Shown here piece by piece: positions 24,496-34,098 of a stretch of 64,000 nucleotides of DNA. The DNA lies in NCBI GenBank assembly GCA_003971905.1, contig RSEE01000126.1:62001-126000 (forward strand). Direction: 5' to 3'. The notes under the pieces were generated by a model. It was not told the DNA's origin. It saw only the letters and a program-made list of their open reading frames with translations, and made no database searches. Every line of letters begins with the position of its first letter. Within the stretch, counting starts at the first letter, position 1. Origin of the DNA: Moniliella sp. 'wahieum' (Eukaryota; Basidiomycota; Moniliellomycetes; Moniliellales; Moniliellaceae). The position numbers and the translations under genes were made by a program.

Positions 24496-24767
24496 GCAGG
24501 ACACCTACCTATACCTCGTCTATGGCCACCACGACCCACCTAGCTAACGGCGGGCAGACTGCCCTTGGCCCAACATTCCTAATACCGACCTTATACGGGC
24601 GCTCAAGGCATGCGCCTCCTGAGCCAGGCAAAAGACACAGGTATGTCACGGTGACATCATCTGCATCATCGGATAGGCCCCATTTCGAGTCGCGAGGAAA
24701 ATGCACTACAACCACAACGCCAAAGACAGAGCTGGCCACAGAACGAACGGGCGAGGGGAACGAAAAG

Positions 24768-24984
24768 TGTAAGACCGGAGGAACCCAAGGGATTGGGTGA
24801 AGAACCTCTGGAAATGTAGAGCAATGCAATCGCGATGGTGGTGGTTTTGGTCTAAGCCTTGTGCCACACCTAGAGACAGGGGTTCAGACAAGCCTGAGTA
24901 TACACGTGGAGGCTTCGGAGGACAAATCAGGGGTGAAGGGTGATGAGGCGCCTTGGCCTAAGTACGGGACCACGGGTCCCAACA
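24768..24984. mobile_element. Solo LTR, 217 bp, family A
   Basis: It begins TGTAAGACC and ends CCCAACA, so it has TGT...ACA ends. It is flanked by a perfect 5-bp target-site duplication AAAAG (24763-24767 and 24985-24989). The same 217-bp sequence, at roughly 80% identity by eye, lies inverted at 30924-31140 with its own duplication. Shared blocks include CCTCTGGAAATGTAGAGCAA and GAGTATACAC. No internal retroelement sequence adjoins, so this is a recombined solo LTR. Confidence 0.85.
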
Positions 24985-24989
24985 AAAAG

Positions 24990-25853
24990 GAGAGAGAACA
25001 GCAAGGATGTGTCGGGTGGTATCTAGAAAAGCATAAGAGGGACAGTAAGTGAGGGGGGGAGATCCGTAACGATATGCCGTTCGGCCAACAAAATAACACT
25101 GTGCCTGGTTGATATCGAAAGAACATGCATCTTATGATCCTGGTGACCCCGACGTCCTAAGTGCAGTTATGCAATGGCAGAGAGAAGACAGGAGCTGAGT
25201 TGAACCCAGACTGAGGATCAGAAGAAGAAGGAGAAGAAGGAGAAGAAAGGAGAGCGGCACTAGGCCAGGGGATAGGGATACTGGTGTGGTGCCCGGATGA
25301 GTAAGATGGTCAGGAGTGCCGCGGAGGTGGCTGGCCCATAGGACCCTGGTCAACAGCATCTCCCACGGGGAGGTGCGACGGAAGGAGACACACACTTGCT
25401 CAAAACGTTACAGAAGATCTACCAAAAGGCAAATGGGAAGGTAGGGTCTACCCGATACACGTGCTCAGTTTGAGAGAAAAAATATTGCAGAGTGAATCAT
25501 TTAAAGAAGGAAAAGCAACTAAGGGGAAAAGCCCAGAAACCAGTCTGGTCCGACCCGTTATTGGTGTTGATCAACGTTCCGATTCTTCGGTTCCTGCAAA
25601 GCCAACGGGGCGGAGGGGGGAGAGAGAGAAGGGGGAAGTATGGGGGGTTGAGGGCCACACAGTGACCTTTCCATCGAGGTAACCCAGCACAAATCCAACC
25701 GGAACCAGCTGACCCAGCTGACCCAGCTGAACAAACTGAACAAAATTGAACACAAAACGAAATAGAGTAATAGAGACCTTCACTTGCTCGGCGTATATGC
25801 AAAGCAAAGCCCTAAGCCCGAAGTTGGTTGGTTTGATGTACCGTGCAAAGTAC
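24990..25853. other. Intergenic, no gene seen
   Basis: Between the solo LTR and the 3' end of the secreted-protein gene. It holds an AGAAGAAGGAG-type purine tract (25225-25255) and a short CCCAGCTGA repeat (25706-25735). No protein motifs were found. Confidence 0.4.
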
Positions 25854-27027
25854 TTACAAGCTCAAGCTCAACGATTCGCTCGAAGGGAGCGACGAAGAGA
25901 GCTTGAACGGAAGCGAGGCCGAGCCCTTGGGCAGAGCGATGGACGAAGCGGCTGGCAGGGACACCGAGCTGGATGCAGCCTTGGCCAGGCTCGCCAGCTC
26001 CGACGACAAGGATGGGAGTGCGGCCGAGTCGAGGCTCAGCTTGGACTCAGACCAGGAGCGAGCCTTAAGCGAAGGGGCCTCAGTGGGCAGCGAGAGCGAA
26101 CCAGTGGGAAGCGAAAAGAGCCACTGGGAAGCTCAAGGGACGAAGCGCTCAGCTGGTCCAACTTGGCGGTAGGGATCCCGCTCGGCAGCTTAAAGGACAA
26201 GCTCTCCGTGGGCAGAGCAATGGACGAGGGCTGGGCCTTGCGTGCCGGGTGGGCCTTGGGGGCCTTCTGGACAGCGTGGGCCAGGGGACCCTCCTGGGGG
26301 AGCGAGCTGGACAGATCGCCGAGCAACGAGGTAGGCAGAGCAGCGGGCACAGAGCTGGCATCCGACAGCTCTCCAAGCAGCTCCGAGACGTTGATCTCGC
26401 TAGCTTCCGGGCAGCAGGGCCGGCACGCGCCGAGAGGCTGAGCGAAGCGCCCGAAGGCAGAGCAGTGGGGACCGACAGAGACAGGCTCGACAGCGACGCA
26501 GGCAGCTTCCCCCCAGACCCGAAGGCAACTCCGCAGCCAAGCCCGACGGAAGCACGGGAGCGGGCGAACCCGAAGGCAGCTCCAAGGACAACGAAGCGGG
26601 CAGCGACAGAGACGCATCCGGCTGGAAGGCACGACCGTGACGGTTGCCACGACGGTGTTGGAAGGGCTTGTTGCCAGCCGAGCCGAACTCCTTGGGAACC
26701 GCTGGCTTGGCTCCCTTAAGGGCCGAGCTGATGTCGGATGAGATCGAGCCACGTCGGTAGGCAGCGAGGCCGAAGCCGAACCCTGCGACGGGAGGGCGAA
26801 GGGAAGGCTGATCACCTGCGAGAGAGCTGGCTCCGCTTTGGCAGCTCCGACGCAGGGAGCGACAGCGACGGATGGGCCTCTGCATGGGTGGGGTTGTGTC
26901 AGCATGGTAAGAGAACAAAAGGAAGAGGCCAAGCCGGGGCACGGGGATGGCGTTGAAAGAAAGGAAAAGACGTACGAACAGACACGGCCAGGGCCGCGAG
27001 GGCAGCAAGGAAAGCAAAAGAGCGCAT
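25854..27027 (-). CDS. Secreted Ser/Leu/Pro-rich repetitive protein
   Basis: The ATG at 27025-27027 opens a classic signal peptide, MRSFAFLAALAALAVS, with a TATA box about 125 bp upstream. A 96-nt intron (26880-26975; GTACGT...GCAG) follows 52 nt into the coding sequence. The mature part is built from imperfect repeats of the type SLSLELPSGSPAP, VLPSGLAAELPSGL, LSFKLPSGIPTAKL and SSLELPSGSFRFPL. It ends LPSSESLSLSL-stop at 25854. Cysteine content is low in the frame that keeps the LPSG repeats. There are no known domains. Plausible roles are a cell-surface or wall protein, or a processed repeat protein; this is inference from composition only. Frame changes are needed inside exon 2. The Ser-rich composition creates long antisense ORFs, which I discount. 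Confidence 0.6.
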
Positions 27028-27151
27028 TTGGTAGGAGGTTGAGAAGAAGAGAAGGGAGGTAGGGGAAGGGAGAGGGAGACGAGAGACAAAGGAGTGTCGA
27101 GAGGGCGATGGAACGATGGGCGAAAAGGAGGGGGCGAGAGTAGGGGGGGGC

Positions 27152-27159
27152 TTATATAG
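27152..27159 (-). promoter_or_regulatory. TATA box of the secreted-protein gene
   Basis: CTATATAAG read on the minus strand, about 125 bp upstream of the ATG at 27027. A C/T-rich tract lies between them. Confidence 0.55.
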
Positions 27160-28089
27160 TGGGATGAGATATGCACAGGCGAGGAGGATAGGCTTTTGGC
27201 TCCCATCGCACCCTGTCCAATAGCGGCAGGCAAGGCGTAAAGGGGGGCGGGGAGAGGCGCTGTGCGCAATGCGCGACACGGACGCCCAGGGGGAGGGAGG
27301 CAGTGCTAGTGCGGCAACAGCGCGCGCAGGGAAGATGAAGAAGGGCTGAAGCTGAAGTTGCCACGGCTGGGTGAGATGTGAGATGAGTGCGAGAGATAAT
27401 ATGGAGAGAGTTGGTGTGTGCGGCACTACTGTGCGGCTGCTCTCCGGTTGGGGCTTTGGGGCTGGCGCGCTGTGCGCAGTGGGTGTGGCTGGGGGCATGG
27501 GGGCTGTGTGTATATGTGCGTTGATCCAGGGCTTGGGGTACATACTGCGGAGGCTCGCGCGAGGCACGAGTTGGATCTCCAAGGCAGAAGGCATGTCGCT
27601 GTCCCCGGCTCGTATGGGACACACTGGCCCCTGCTGGGCTGGGCTGCGACACACTGCGACACATTGCGGCCCACAGACGGCGCGAGCGACCTGAAAAGCC
27701 CTGGGAGGCCCTGTCAACAAGCCGCCCGAGCAACTTCTCTCAGGTCTCACATCCTCGCACCTCCTCCCCATCACCCGCCACATCATCCACCATCCACCTT
27801 GCGTGTCATTGCGTCATCAATCCATCATCGACACCTGCTATACCCCAACCACGCCTTTTTGGCTCCATGGCCGGTGCATGACCGGGGACCGTGACTTCTG
27901 GCATGGGTGCGATCTGCAATGGCAGCCGAGGCCCGCGGGGGCTGGCGCTGAAGCTGAGAAGGCACTGAAGGGCTGCAAGCATTCCATCTTCAAGCTTCAG
28001 TTCAGACTGGGTTAGCTCTCACGCGGTCGTTGCTCATCTCGATCTGCATCATGCCACCCTCCCCATGTCCGCGGCGATGCAAAACGTGG
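27160..28089. other. Upstream region, no gene seen
   Basis: 5' flank of the secreted-protein gene up to the insertion site of the LTR element. ORFs on both strands lack motifs. Confidence 0.4.
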
Positions 28090-28094
28090 CTGGA

Positions 28095-28332
28095 TGTTGA
28101 CTGTGATCCTCTGGCTCCCAGTCGGTAGACCAGGTTCGCCTCGGTTCCATCGGCTTCCACGCTGACGTCCCTGCGTGTCACTGTCCTGTGCCCTGCACTC
28201 TCTCCTGTGTGACTCACTGTCCCTGTGCCTAGTCCAGCCTCCTATATAGATGCCCTGTACCCAGACCCAACTCTGGCTCCAATCCATCACCTTCTCCTCA
28301 TCCTTCTGCCCGTCCGGCTCCCTAGGCCAACA
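28095..28332 (+). repeat. 5' LTR of the TRIM-like element
   Basis: 238 bp, TGTTG...CAACA, TATA motif at about 28242-28249. Preceded by the target-site duplication CTGGA. Confidence 0.9.
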
Positions 28333-28453
28333 GAGCTACAATCTGATCCCCCCGGAAGGGGAGCGCTCTTCAAGCAAGCCCACCCCAAGCCTACAAGCCC
28401 AAGCTAAGCCGCCAAGCCCACAAGACACACCCGTCCTCCCGCCCAACAACACC

Positions 28454-28533
28454 ACCGCCACAATCGGCACCTTACCGCCACAATCGGCATACTACCGCCA
28501 CAATCGGCATACTACCGCCACAATCGGCACACT
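28454..28533 (+). repeat. 20-bp tandem repeat, four copies, inside the TRIM-like element
   Basis: The unit is ACCGCCACAATCGGCAYACT, four copies in a row with one or two changes each. It lies 122 bp inside the 5' LTR. Confidence 0.9.
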
Positions 28534-28553
28534 CGTCCCCCACAGATGGGGCA

Positions 28554-29252
28554 ATGATTTTTAGGGACAACACACGACGGAACAAAACGTGTCGGGTATC
28601 GTCAACGAGACGAAATTCCTCCAACGACAAAACGGCGCAGGCGAATCGCAGAAAGCGGGGGTGGCTGCTCATCAAGTGCCCCACCCACGGCTACACGCCC
28701 CGGATTGCCAATTCATCCGGGGCACCTGGGGAAAGGATGGGGGGGGTGGTCACCCAACTTCTTCCACTCCTCTTTTTCAACAACAAAGAGAACCCAAACA
28801 GATCAAGACGGTTGACGCATAGCGCCCGTTCATTTCCCATGCCCAATGGACCCCACTGGCACCAGGCATGCGGAACCAAACAACTACCAAACGCATCCAA
28901 TTTTGATGCCAAACGACCTTGGACCGCATTTACTCCAAGTTTCCAATTTTCTTTCACTACACCTATAACTGGTGCTTTTTACTTTGCCCACCAAATCGCT
29001 TCGGGGCGCACCCCTACTACTTTTACTTCTAAGACTTCTACAGCATCTGGCGGTCGCACAATACACCAACCACAAGCGCTCGGCTCGTTCAGGTGTCATC
29101 CTGGACAGCGGGGTGTAGGCCAGTCGTGTGGCCATGCACAACTCCAGGCCATTCGTCCCGGTTGCCACTCAAGTCCTCCCCTCTCTACTCCACTGGCAGG
29201 AGCTCATCCCACAACCGATGTCTCCGGGTTCCCTGGCCAGCGGGGGTGTTGA
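28554..29252 (+). CDS. Internal ORF of the TRIM-like element, unknown
   Basis: A 232-codon frame that covers most of the internal region and ends just inside the 3' LTR. It is basic near the N-terminus (TAQANRRKRGW), followed by LIKCPTHGYTP, then low-complexity Pro/Thr/Ser. No gag zinc knuckle, protease or polymerase motif is visible. It could be a degenerate gag remnant or chance. In an element this young an intact frame is weak evidence for coding. Confidence 0.2.
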   Translation: MIFRDNTRRNKTCRVSSTRRNSSNDKTAQANRRKRGWLLIKCPTHGYTPRIANSSGAPGERMGGVVTQLLPLLFFNNKENPNRSRRLTHSARSFPMPNGPHWHQACGTKQLPNASNFDAKRPWTAFTPSFQFSFTTPITGAFYFAHQIASGRTPTTFTSKTSTASGGRTIHQPQALGSFRCHPGQRGVGQSCGHAQLQAIRPGCHSSPPLSTPLAGAHPTTDVSGFPGQRGC

Positions 29253-29484
29253 CTGTGATCCCTGGCTCCCAGTCGGTAGACCAGGTTCGCCTCGGTTCCA
29301 TCGGCTTCCACGCTGACGTCCCTGCGTGTCACTGTCCCTGTGCCCTGCACTCTCTCCTGTTGACTCACTGTCCCTGTGCCTAGTCCAGCCTCCTATATAG
29401 ATGCCTCTGTACCCAGACCCAACTCTGGCTCCAATCCATCACCTTCTCCTCATCCTTCTGCCCGTCCGGCTCCCTAGGCCAACA
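29247..29484 (+). repeat. 3' LTR of the TRIM-like element
   Basis: 238 bp, identical to the 5' LTR except for four single-base indels. Followed directly by the target-site duplication CTGGA (29485-29489). Confidence 0.9.
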
Positions 29485-29489
29485 CTGGA

Positions 29490-30316
29490 CATGAAGCGTG
29501 ACGCGTGAGGTGAGGCTTGGGAGCTTGAGCGCTTCAGCTTCAGTGCGCTGACCCGCCATTAATAATCGATGATGGTGAAGCCTGGCGGAGCTGGAAGCTG
29601 GAAAAGCCAAGAGCTCGATGCTATGCACCACACAGAAGGCCCTCGAGAGATGCCAGCGGCGATTCGGTCGATCATGTCGATCAGGACGAGATGGGCGGCC
29701 GAAGGCTAGACAGGACGTGGAGGGGGTACAGGGCGTTGGTATAGTAACCAGGCAGCATCAAGCGCCAAGCGCTAGCTAACCGTAAAGGTAAAGCTTGATG
29801 CGCTTGAAAAGCTTACGAATAAGCTGTGTTGGACGCGTTTGAACGTGTTGAACTGATCCATCCAATCGAATCGAATCCAATGTCCAATCAATTCAATCCA
29901 ATGCACCCTACACACATGACACAACCAGCGAGGTCTTTTGTATTGCCCTCCAGTTCTGACATAACGCAGGATATCACGTGCAGCGCAGCCACCCGCCACC
30001 AGGACGCTACATGGGGGGAAATCAGATCCGCAACGAAGGCGATGGAACGGTGGGCGGTAGCTACGGTGAACCAGCACCCAAACTGGGCCGTCGGCCCGGT
30101 GGTCTCCTAGTGTGAACATGGGATGTCGAATGCGAACGTCCACAGTTCAAGGTGCACGTTGACCGTCTGATGAAAGGCTCGCGATGGAATGCGAGCCAGG
30201 CAGGGGAACTGAAGGTCTGGTGGTGATGCCTCAGCTGTAATCAGGCGAGCGTATACGCTGCAGCGCAAACATCGGGGTCGTATTGCACACGGTGGTCTGT
30301 CAAGAGGTCAAAAGGT
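29490..30316. other. Spacer between LTR insertions, no gene seen
   Basis: Mixed-composition sequence with AATCGAATC-type short repeats at 29860-29895. No protein or RNA features were recognised. Confidence 0.4.
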
Positions 30317-30321
30317 TATCA

Positions 30322-30789
30322 TGTCACGGGGCGATGCGCAGCATAATAGCCACCGGAAATATTTCCGTTGGCGCCCCGCTGCTTATCGTTCGCTCTTGCT
30401 TCTAATCAGTTCGATCGCCGATGTTCGCGCGTGCAGATCGGCCGGAGCTATCAGCCGCGTGGTCTCCACAGACCACAGTTAGGCCGCTTGCCTATTGTAC
30501 GACTTGGGGCCTTTGCCTGCCTATATAAAGACCCGCTCTGTACTAAGAATGCATGGAGGCAAGCGACCAATCGACTTGTCCTATACGTCCACCCTCAGCG
30601 CCGCCTTCTCCAGGACTCAGCTTAGGAACGCTATCGCTAGGAAGGCAGTAGGGAGGACGTCTCTCTGGTACGAAGCTCGCGCTCTTCGGGCCTACGACTG
30701 GTCCCCTTGCCTGACGAGCCAGAGGGCTGGCTCCCCTTTGTGCCCCCGTCGGGCGAGGTTGTCACCGCCCGGGAGGCCACACCGTTACA
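30322..30789 (+). mobile_element. Solo LTR, 468 bp, family B
   Basis: It begins TGTCACGGGGCG and ends CACCGTTACA. It is flanked by a perfect 5-bp target-site duplication TATCA (30317-30321 and 30790-30794). A TATA box (CTATATAAAG, about 30521) lies 40% into the LTR, and CCGGAAATATTTCCG near the left end is a perfect palindrome. Orientation follows the TATA motif. No internal element sequence adjoins. Confidence 0.8.
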
Positions 30790-30923
30790 TATCATGCCTT
30801 TGTCACAACACTTGCCTTCAGGCGTTTCTTAATTGAAGACTTGTCGCTCACTTTGCCTTGACTCCTAGTTCAAAAGCGGCTTTACAGTCAATCCCGTATA
30901 GGATCCCCGAGAGCTCGGCCGAA

Positions 30924-31140
30924 TGTTGGGGCTCGCGTCCCGTACATAGGCCAAGGTTATCACCCTTTGCCCCTTTGACCTCCAAAGCCTCCATGTGTAT
31001 ACTCAGGTTCAGTTGTTTGAACCCCCTGTTCTCCTCTAGGTGTCACGGCATAAGGCTTAGACCTAACCACCACCGCGATTGCATTGCTCTACATTTCCAG
31101 AGGTTCTTCATCCAACCTCTTGGGTTCCTCCGGTCTTACA
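30924..31140. mobile_element. Solo LTR, 217 bp, family A, inverted copy
   Basis: Reverse-complement relative of 24768-24984 and of exactly the same length. It begins TGTTGGGGC and ends GGTCTTACA on the plus strand. Its own perfect 5-bp target-site duplication is CCGAA (30919-30923 and 31141-31145), different from that of the other copy, so the two are independent insertions. Its right end lies 177 bp from the stop of the Fdc1 gene. Confidence 0.85.
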
Positions 31141-31317
31141 CCGAAGTCGCAATCTATAGCAAACAGTAGTGCCGACCCTTAACTTTACACGGGCAGTACT
31201 ACCTAGACCTTCATCTTATGCGCAGGTGACGCAGACATATGGTGCAATTCATGCATCGATACATACGAGCCGAGTACTGTGTGCCACGAAGAGAGTACAC
31301 ACGCGTTTTGGGCTCAT

Positions 31318-32822
31318 TTAAAAGCCCATAGCAGCCCAGTTGGCCTCGACCTTGGCCTGGATGTCAGCGGGGAAGGAGCCCTTGACGCTGGCATCTTCCC
31401 AGTTGGGTCCGGTGGTGTACTCGGTGGGAAGGAGCGCGTCACAGACAACATTGCCACCCACAAGAGGGTTAGCGTTGCCATGACCATTGAATGGGATGAG
31501 AGGGAACGCCGCCTGGTCATCAAAGTGGTACTCGTCCGTGCCCGGGCGGCAGCGCGTCGTGAACGCCCACATAACATCGTTCCAGTTGAAGATATCAACG
31601 TCGTAGTCGCCAATCAGGATGAGCCGGTGAATGGTGTAGCCAGCCTTGTTGCCATACACGATGTTACCAATCTTGTTGGCAAATTCCGCCGGCGTGGTCT
31701 TGAGCTCACGAAGCGCTTTTCCATCGATCTGAACCACGACCCAGGTGACGGTGCTCTGTTCCGGGCTGAAAGCCTGCTTGACTGGCACCCCATTCTCGCG
31801 CAACAGTTCGCGGATCCGCACCGCGGCCAGGGGCCCAATCATCGTGTGCGTCTCATCGGTAATGCGCCCACAGTTGCACACGGGCATGATCGCATTGTCG
31901 CGGTACGTGACCACATCGACATTGTACACCGGCTGCGGGTGGCTATCGCCCGGGAACACGTAGCCGTGCATCTCGCCGAACGGTCCCTCGGGCGCGGTGG
32001 CCGACGTGGAGATTGTGCCTTCAAACACGATCTCCGATGATGCCGGGAGCAACAGGTCGTTCGTCTCGGCTTTCACCACCTCCACCGGCTGACCCGTCGT
32101 GCACCAATGAAGCCCGACTCGCTCATGCCGCCAGGGATGGGCATGCTGGACGCCATGATGGCTGCCGGGGGCACACCAAAGGCCAGCACCCAAGGAACGT
32201 CCTTTCCAATTGCCTTCCATTGCGACCAAATTTGCCAAATGTGCTGCGGCTTGATAACTAGACCAACGAGATGCTTATTGTCGTACACCATGGCGCGAGC
32301 GATAGACCAGTTGGTCCACTTGCCGTCCGGGGTTTGCACAATGTGCATGCCGTACGTCTGGATGTACTTGCCACCATCCGACTGGTGCAGCAGCGGCGCA
32401 GGCCATTCGTTGAGACGGATCGCGTCGCCAGTGAGCTTGTTCTGCTTGCACGGCCCAGTCTCTACCACCACGGGCGGAATGGCGGGCTCATGGAGCGCAC
32501 TGGCCATCTTGTCGAGGATCTCCCCCCAGCCTGACGTGACGGGCAAGCCGAGGTGGCGTGCAAGCCGACCGTACTTTTGCTTGGGGTCCGAACGGAGCGA
32601 GTTGGGTGCTCCCAAGATGCGGAAGAACCCGTCCTCTTGCTGGCCCTTGAGCTTGTTGAACAACGGAGCCTTTCCGTTGGTCTCGCATACTTTGCGGATA
32701 ATCGCGCCGGCTTCCAGGTGGGGATCGACCTCGGTGTTGATCTCCACAATGTCGCCGTCAGCCTTGAGCGCTTCGACGTAGGCGCGGAAGTTGAGGTGGG
32801 GAAGGGGGTTAGAGTCGGACAT
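31318..32822 (-). CDS. FDC1: Ferulic/phenylacrylic acid decarboxylase (UbiD family)
   Basis: UbiD-family enzymes decarboxylate aromatic and unsaturated acids using prenylated FMN. Fdc1 converts cinnamic, ferulic and coumaric acids to vinyl compounds. The ATG at 32822 gives [20 protein letters not shown]. Family blocks are [60 protein letters not shown] and GMSESG. The catalytic [14 protein letters not shown] segment (about 32010-31965) has the two glutamates spaced as E277/E282 of characterised Fdc1, and [14 protein letters not shown] follows. It ends at 31318. The length of about 501 residues equals yeast Fdc1 (503). Only one frame change, near 32110, is needed, so this is one of the cleanest genes here. 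It is divergent from the UbiX gene, its cofactor partner. Confidence 0.93.
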
Positions 32823-34098
32823 GGTAGTGCAGGCGAGTATGTCTGGTGCTAGGGCGAGAGTGGGTGTGTGGCGGGGATGGAGGGGAGATGGGGGCTGGGT
32901 GATGTGTTGGCGTGGCTCAAAGGCTCTGGACGGAGTGCTATTATACTCGGGGTTCCCAGCCTATAGGCATGCTTCTGATGGTGTGGCTGTGACGTGGACA
33001 ACATCCGTCTCTTCGGCGACACGGAGGCGTCGACTGCCGGGAGCGAATGAGGCGGTAAGGCGGGGTTTGATGGCGATGATGAAAAGCACCGTTGCGCCCT
33101 GTCTCGGCTGCGTCATGAATTCATTGTGCCGCCAGAGCGGCATCCATGATGGAGATCATAGGCTTTCTGGACGGAGGGCTGAGGCTGTGAAGCTTGAAGG
33201 GCAAACTGATCGGTCATAATACACTGACACGAGATTGAGAGGGTCGAACGTGAGCTCACTGGCTGCATGCTTTTCAAGAGCCAGAGTTCAGACCAACACA
33301 GGCTACAATGTGATATGACCACAGGGGCGGCCAGGGCGGCCACGGATGGTCACCGTCCCAATGTCATTTGCCACGGGGTCCGGCCAACCAGCCAAGGTTC
33401 CAAGCGAGTTCGAAGCGAAATGGCGCTGTGCATAATGAGCGGCAACATGAGTACGGCGTTAACCGCAACAAGCTCGTGGGAGTGGCTCAGCGCTCAGCTG
33501 CCTCTCAATGTAGGTGGTGGTGTGGCCCCGATGAGTGGCGATGACAGATGGGTGTGTTGTCAACACGCCGACGCCGTTTGGTGTGTGCCGGCAGATGGCG
33601 CCTGTCTTTTGCGCCTCGCCGCCGGCAGTCCGGAGTCATTTTGCTCCGGAAGGGGAATGCGCACCCGCCACGCGTTCAACTTTCAAATCCAGGGTTGCAC
33701 CGCACACTGCCGCCGAGCGCCAAGACCGCTGCAAGTTATAAGTTGCAAGGTGCTGACGAGCGCCGCATCACACATTGCCGCGTCGGAGTCGGAACGGACG
33801 AGTGAGATGGATCGACTGGGCGCGGCAGAGGGTACCGGTAGCGCCGATAATGTCGATAATGCTGCTGCCCGTCGTCTCTGGCCTGGTTTCGCATGCGGCC
33901 GAATACGCCCGTCTGACGTCTGTGGCGCATCGCTAGCACATCCTGTCTTTTTTCGCCATACGCAGCCTTCCTGGCCGCACCACAACCCACCCGGCCCGCA
34001 GCCGGCCAAGCGTATAGACACCGCCATATATATACCCACGCCGCCTCGATCCATGCCGGCGCTCTTGCTCTCCGTATCGCCCACCCGCCTCCGTTCGC
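32823..34098. promoter_or_regulatory. Shared divergent promoter of FDC1 and PAD1
   Basis: 1,276 bp between the two start codons with no gene I can support. A TATA box for PAD1 lies at 34026-34034. On the FDC1 side a TATTATA motif occurs near 32939, about 117 bp from the ATG. The spacing allows co-regulation, but no operator is recognised. Confidence 0.5.
34026..34034 (+). promoter_or_regulatory. TATA box of the PAD1 gene
   Basis: ATATATATA 65 bp upstream of the ATG at 34099. Confidence 0.55.

Larger units (their letters stand above)
28095..29484 (+). mobile_element. Complete non-autonomous LTR retroelement (TRIM-like), 1390 bp
   Basis: Two 238-bp direct repeats (28095-28332 and 29247-29484) both begin TGTTGACTG and end GGCCAACA, giving TGTTG...CAACA inverted ends. 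The whole is flanked by a perfect 5-bp target-site duplication CTGGA (28090-28094 and 29485-29489). Each LTR carries a TATA motif (CCTATATAGATG) in its second half. The LTRs differ by four single-base indels and no substitution, implying very recent insertion. The internal 914 bp contain a 20-bp tandem repeat and one 232-codon frame (28554-29252) without gag, protease, reverse transcriptase or integrase motifs. A short purine run, AGCGGGGG, precedes the 3' LTR. A primer-binding site was not recognised. Mobility would need enzymes from another element. Plus orientation follows the TATA motif. Confidence 0.9.

Noticed and set aside
25746-26441. 231-codon plus-strand ORF rich in Arg/Ser/Gly
   Set aside because: It is antisense to the Ser/Leu repeat protein. 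The minus strand has a signal peptide, a consensus intron and a TATA box, so the plus frame is compositional.
28454-28533. CRISPR-like repeat array
   Set aside because: The 20-bp units are contiguous with no spacers, inside a fungal LTR element.
31279-32040. 253-codon plus-strand ORF
   Set aside because: Exact antisense shadow of FDC1.
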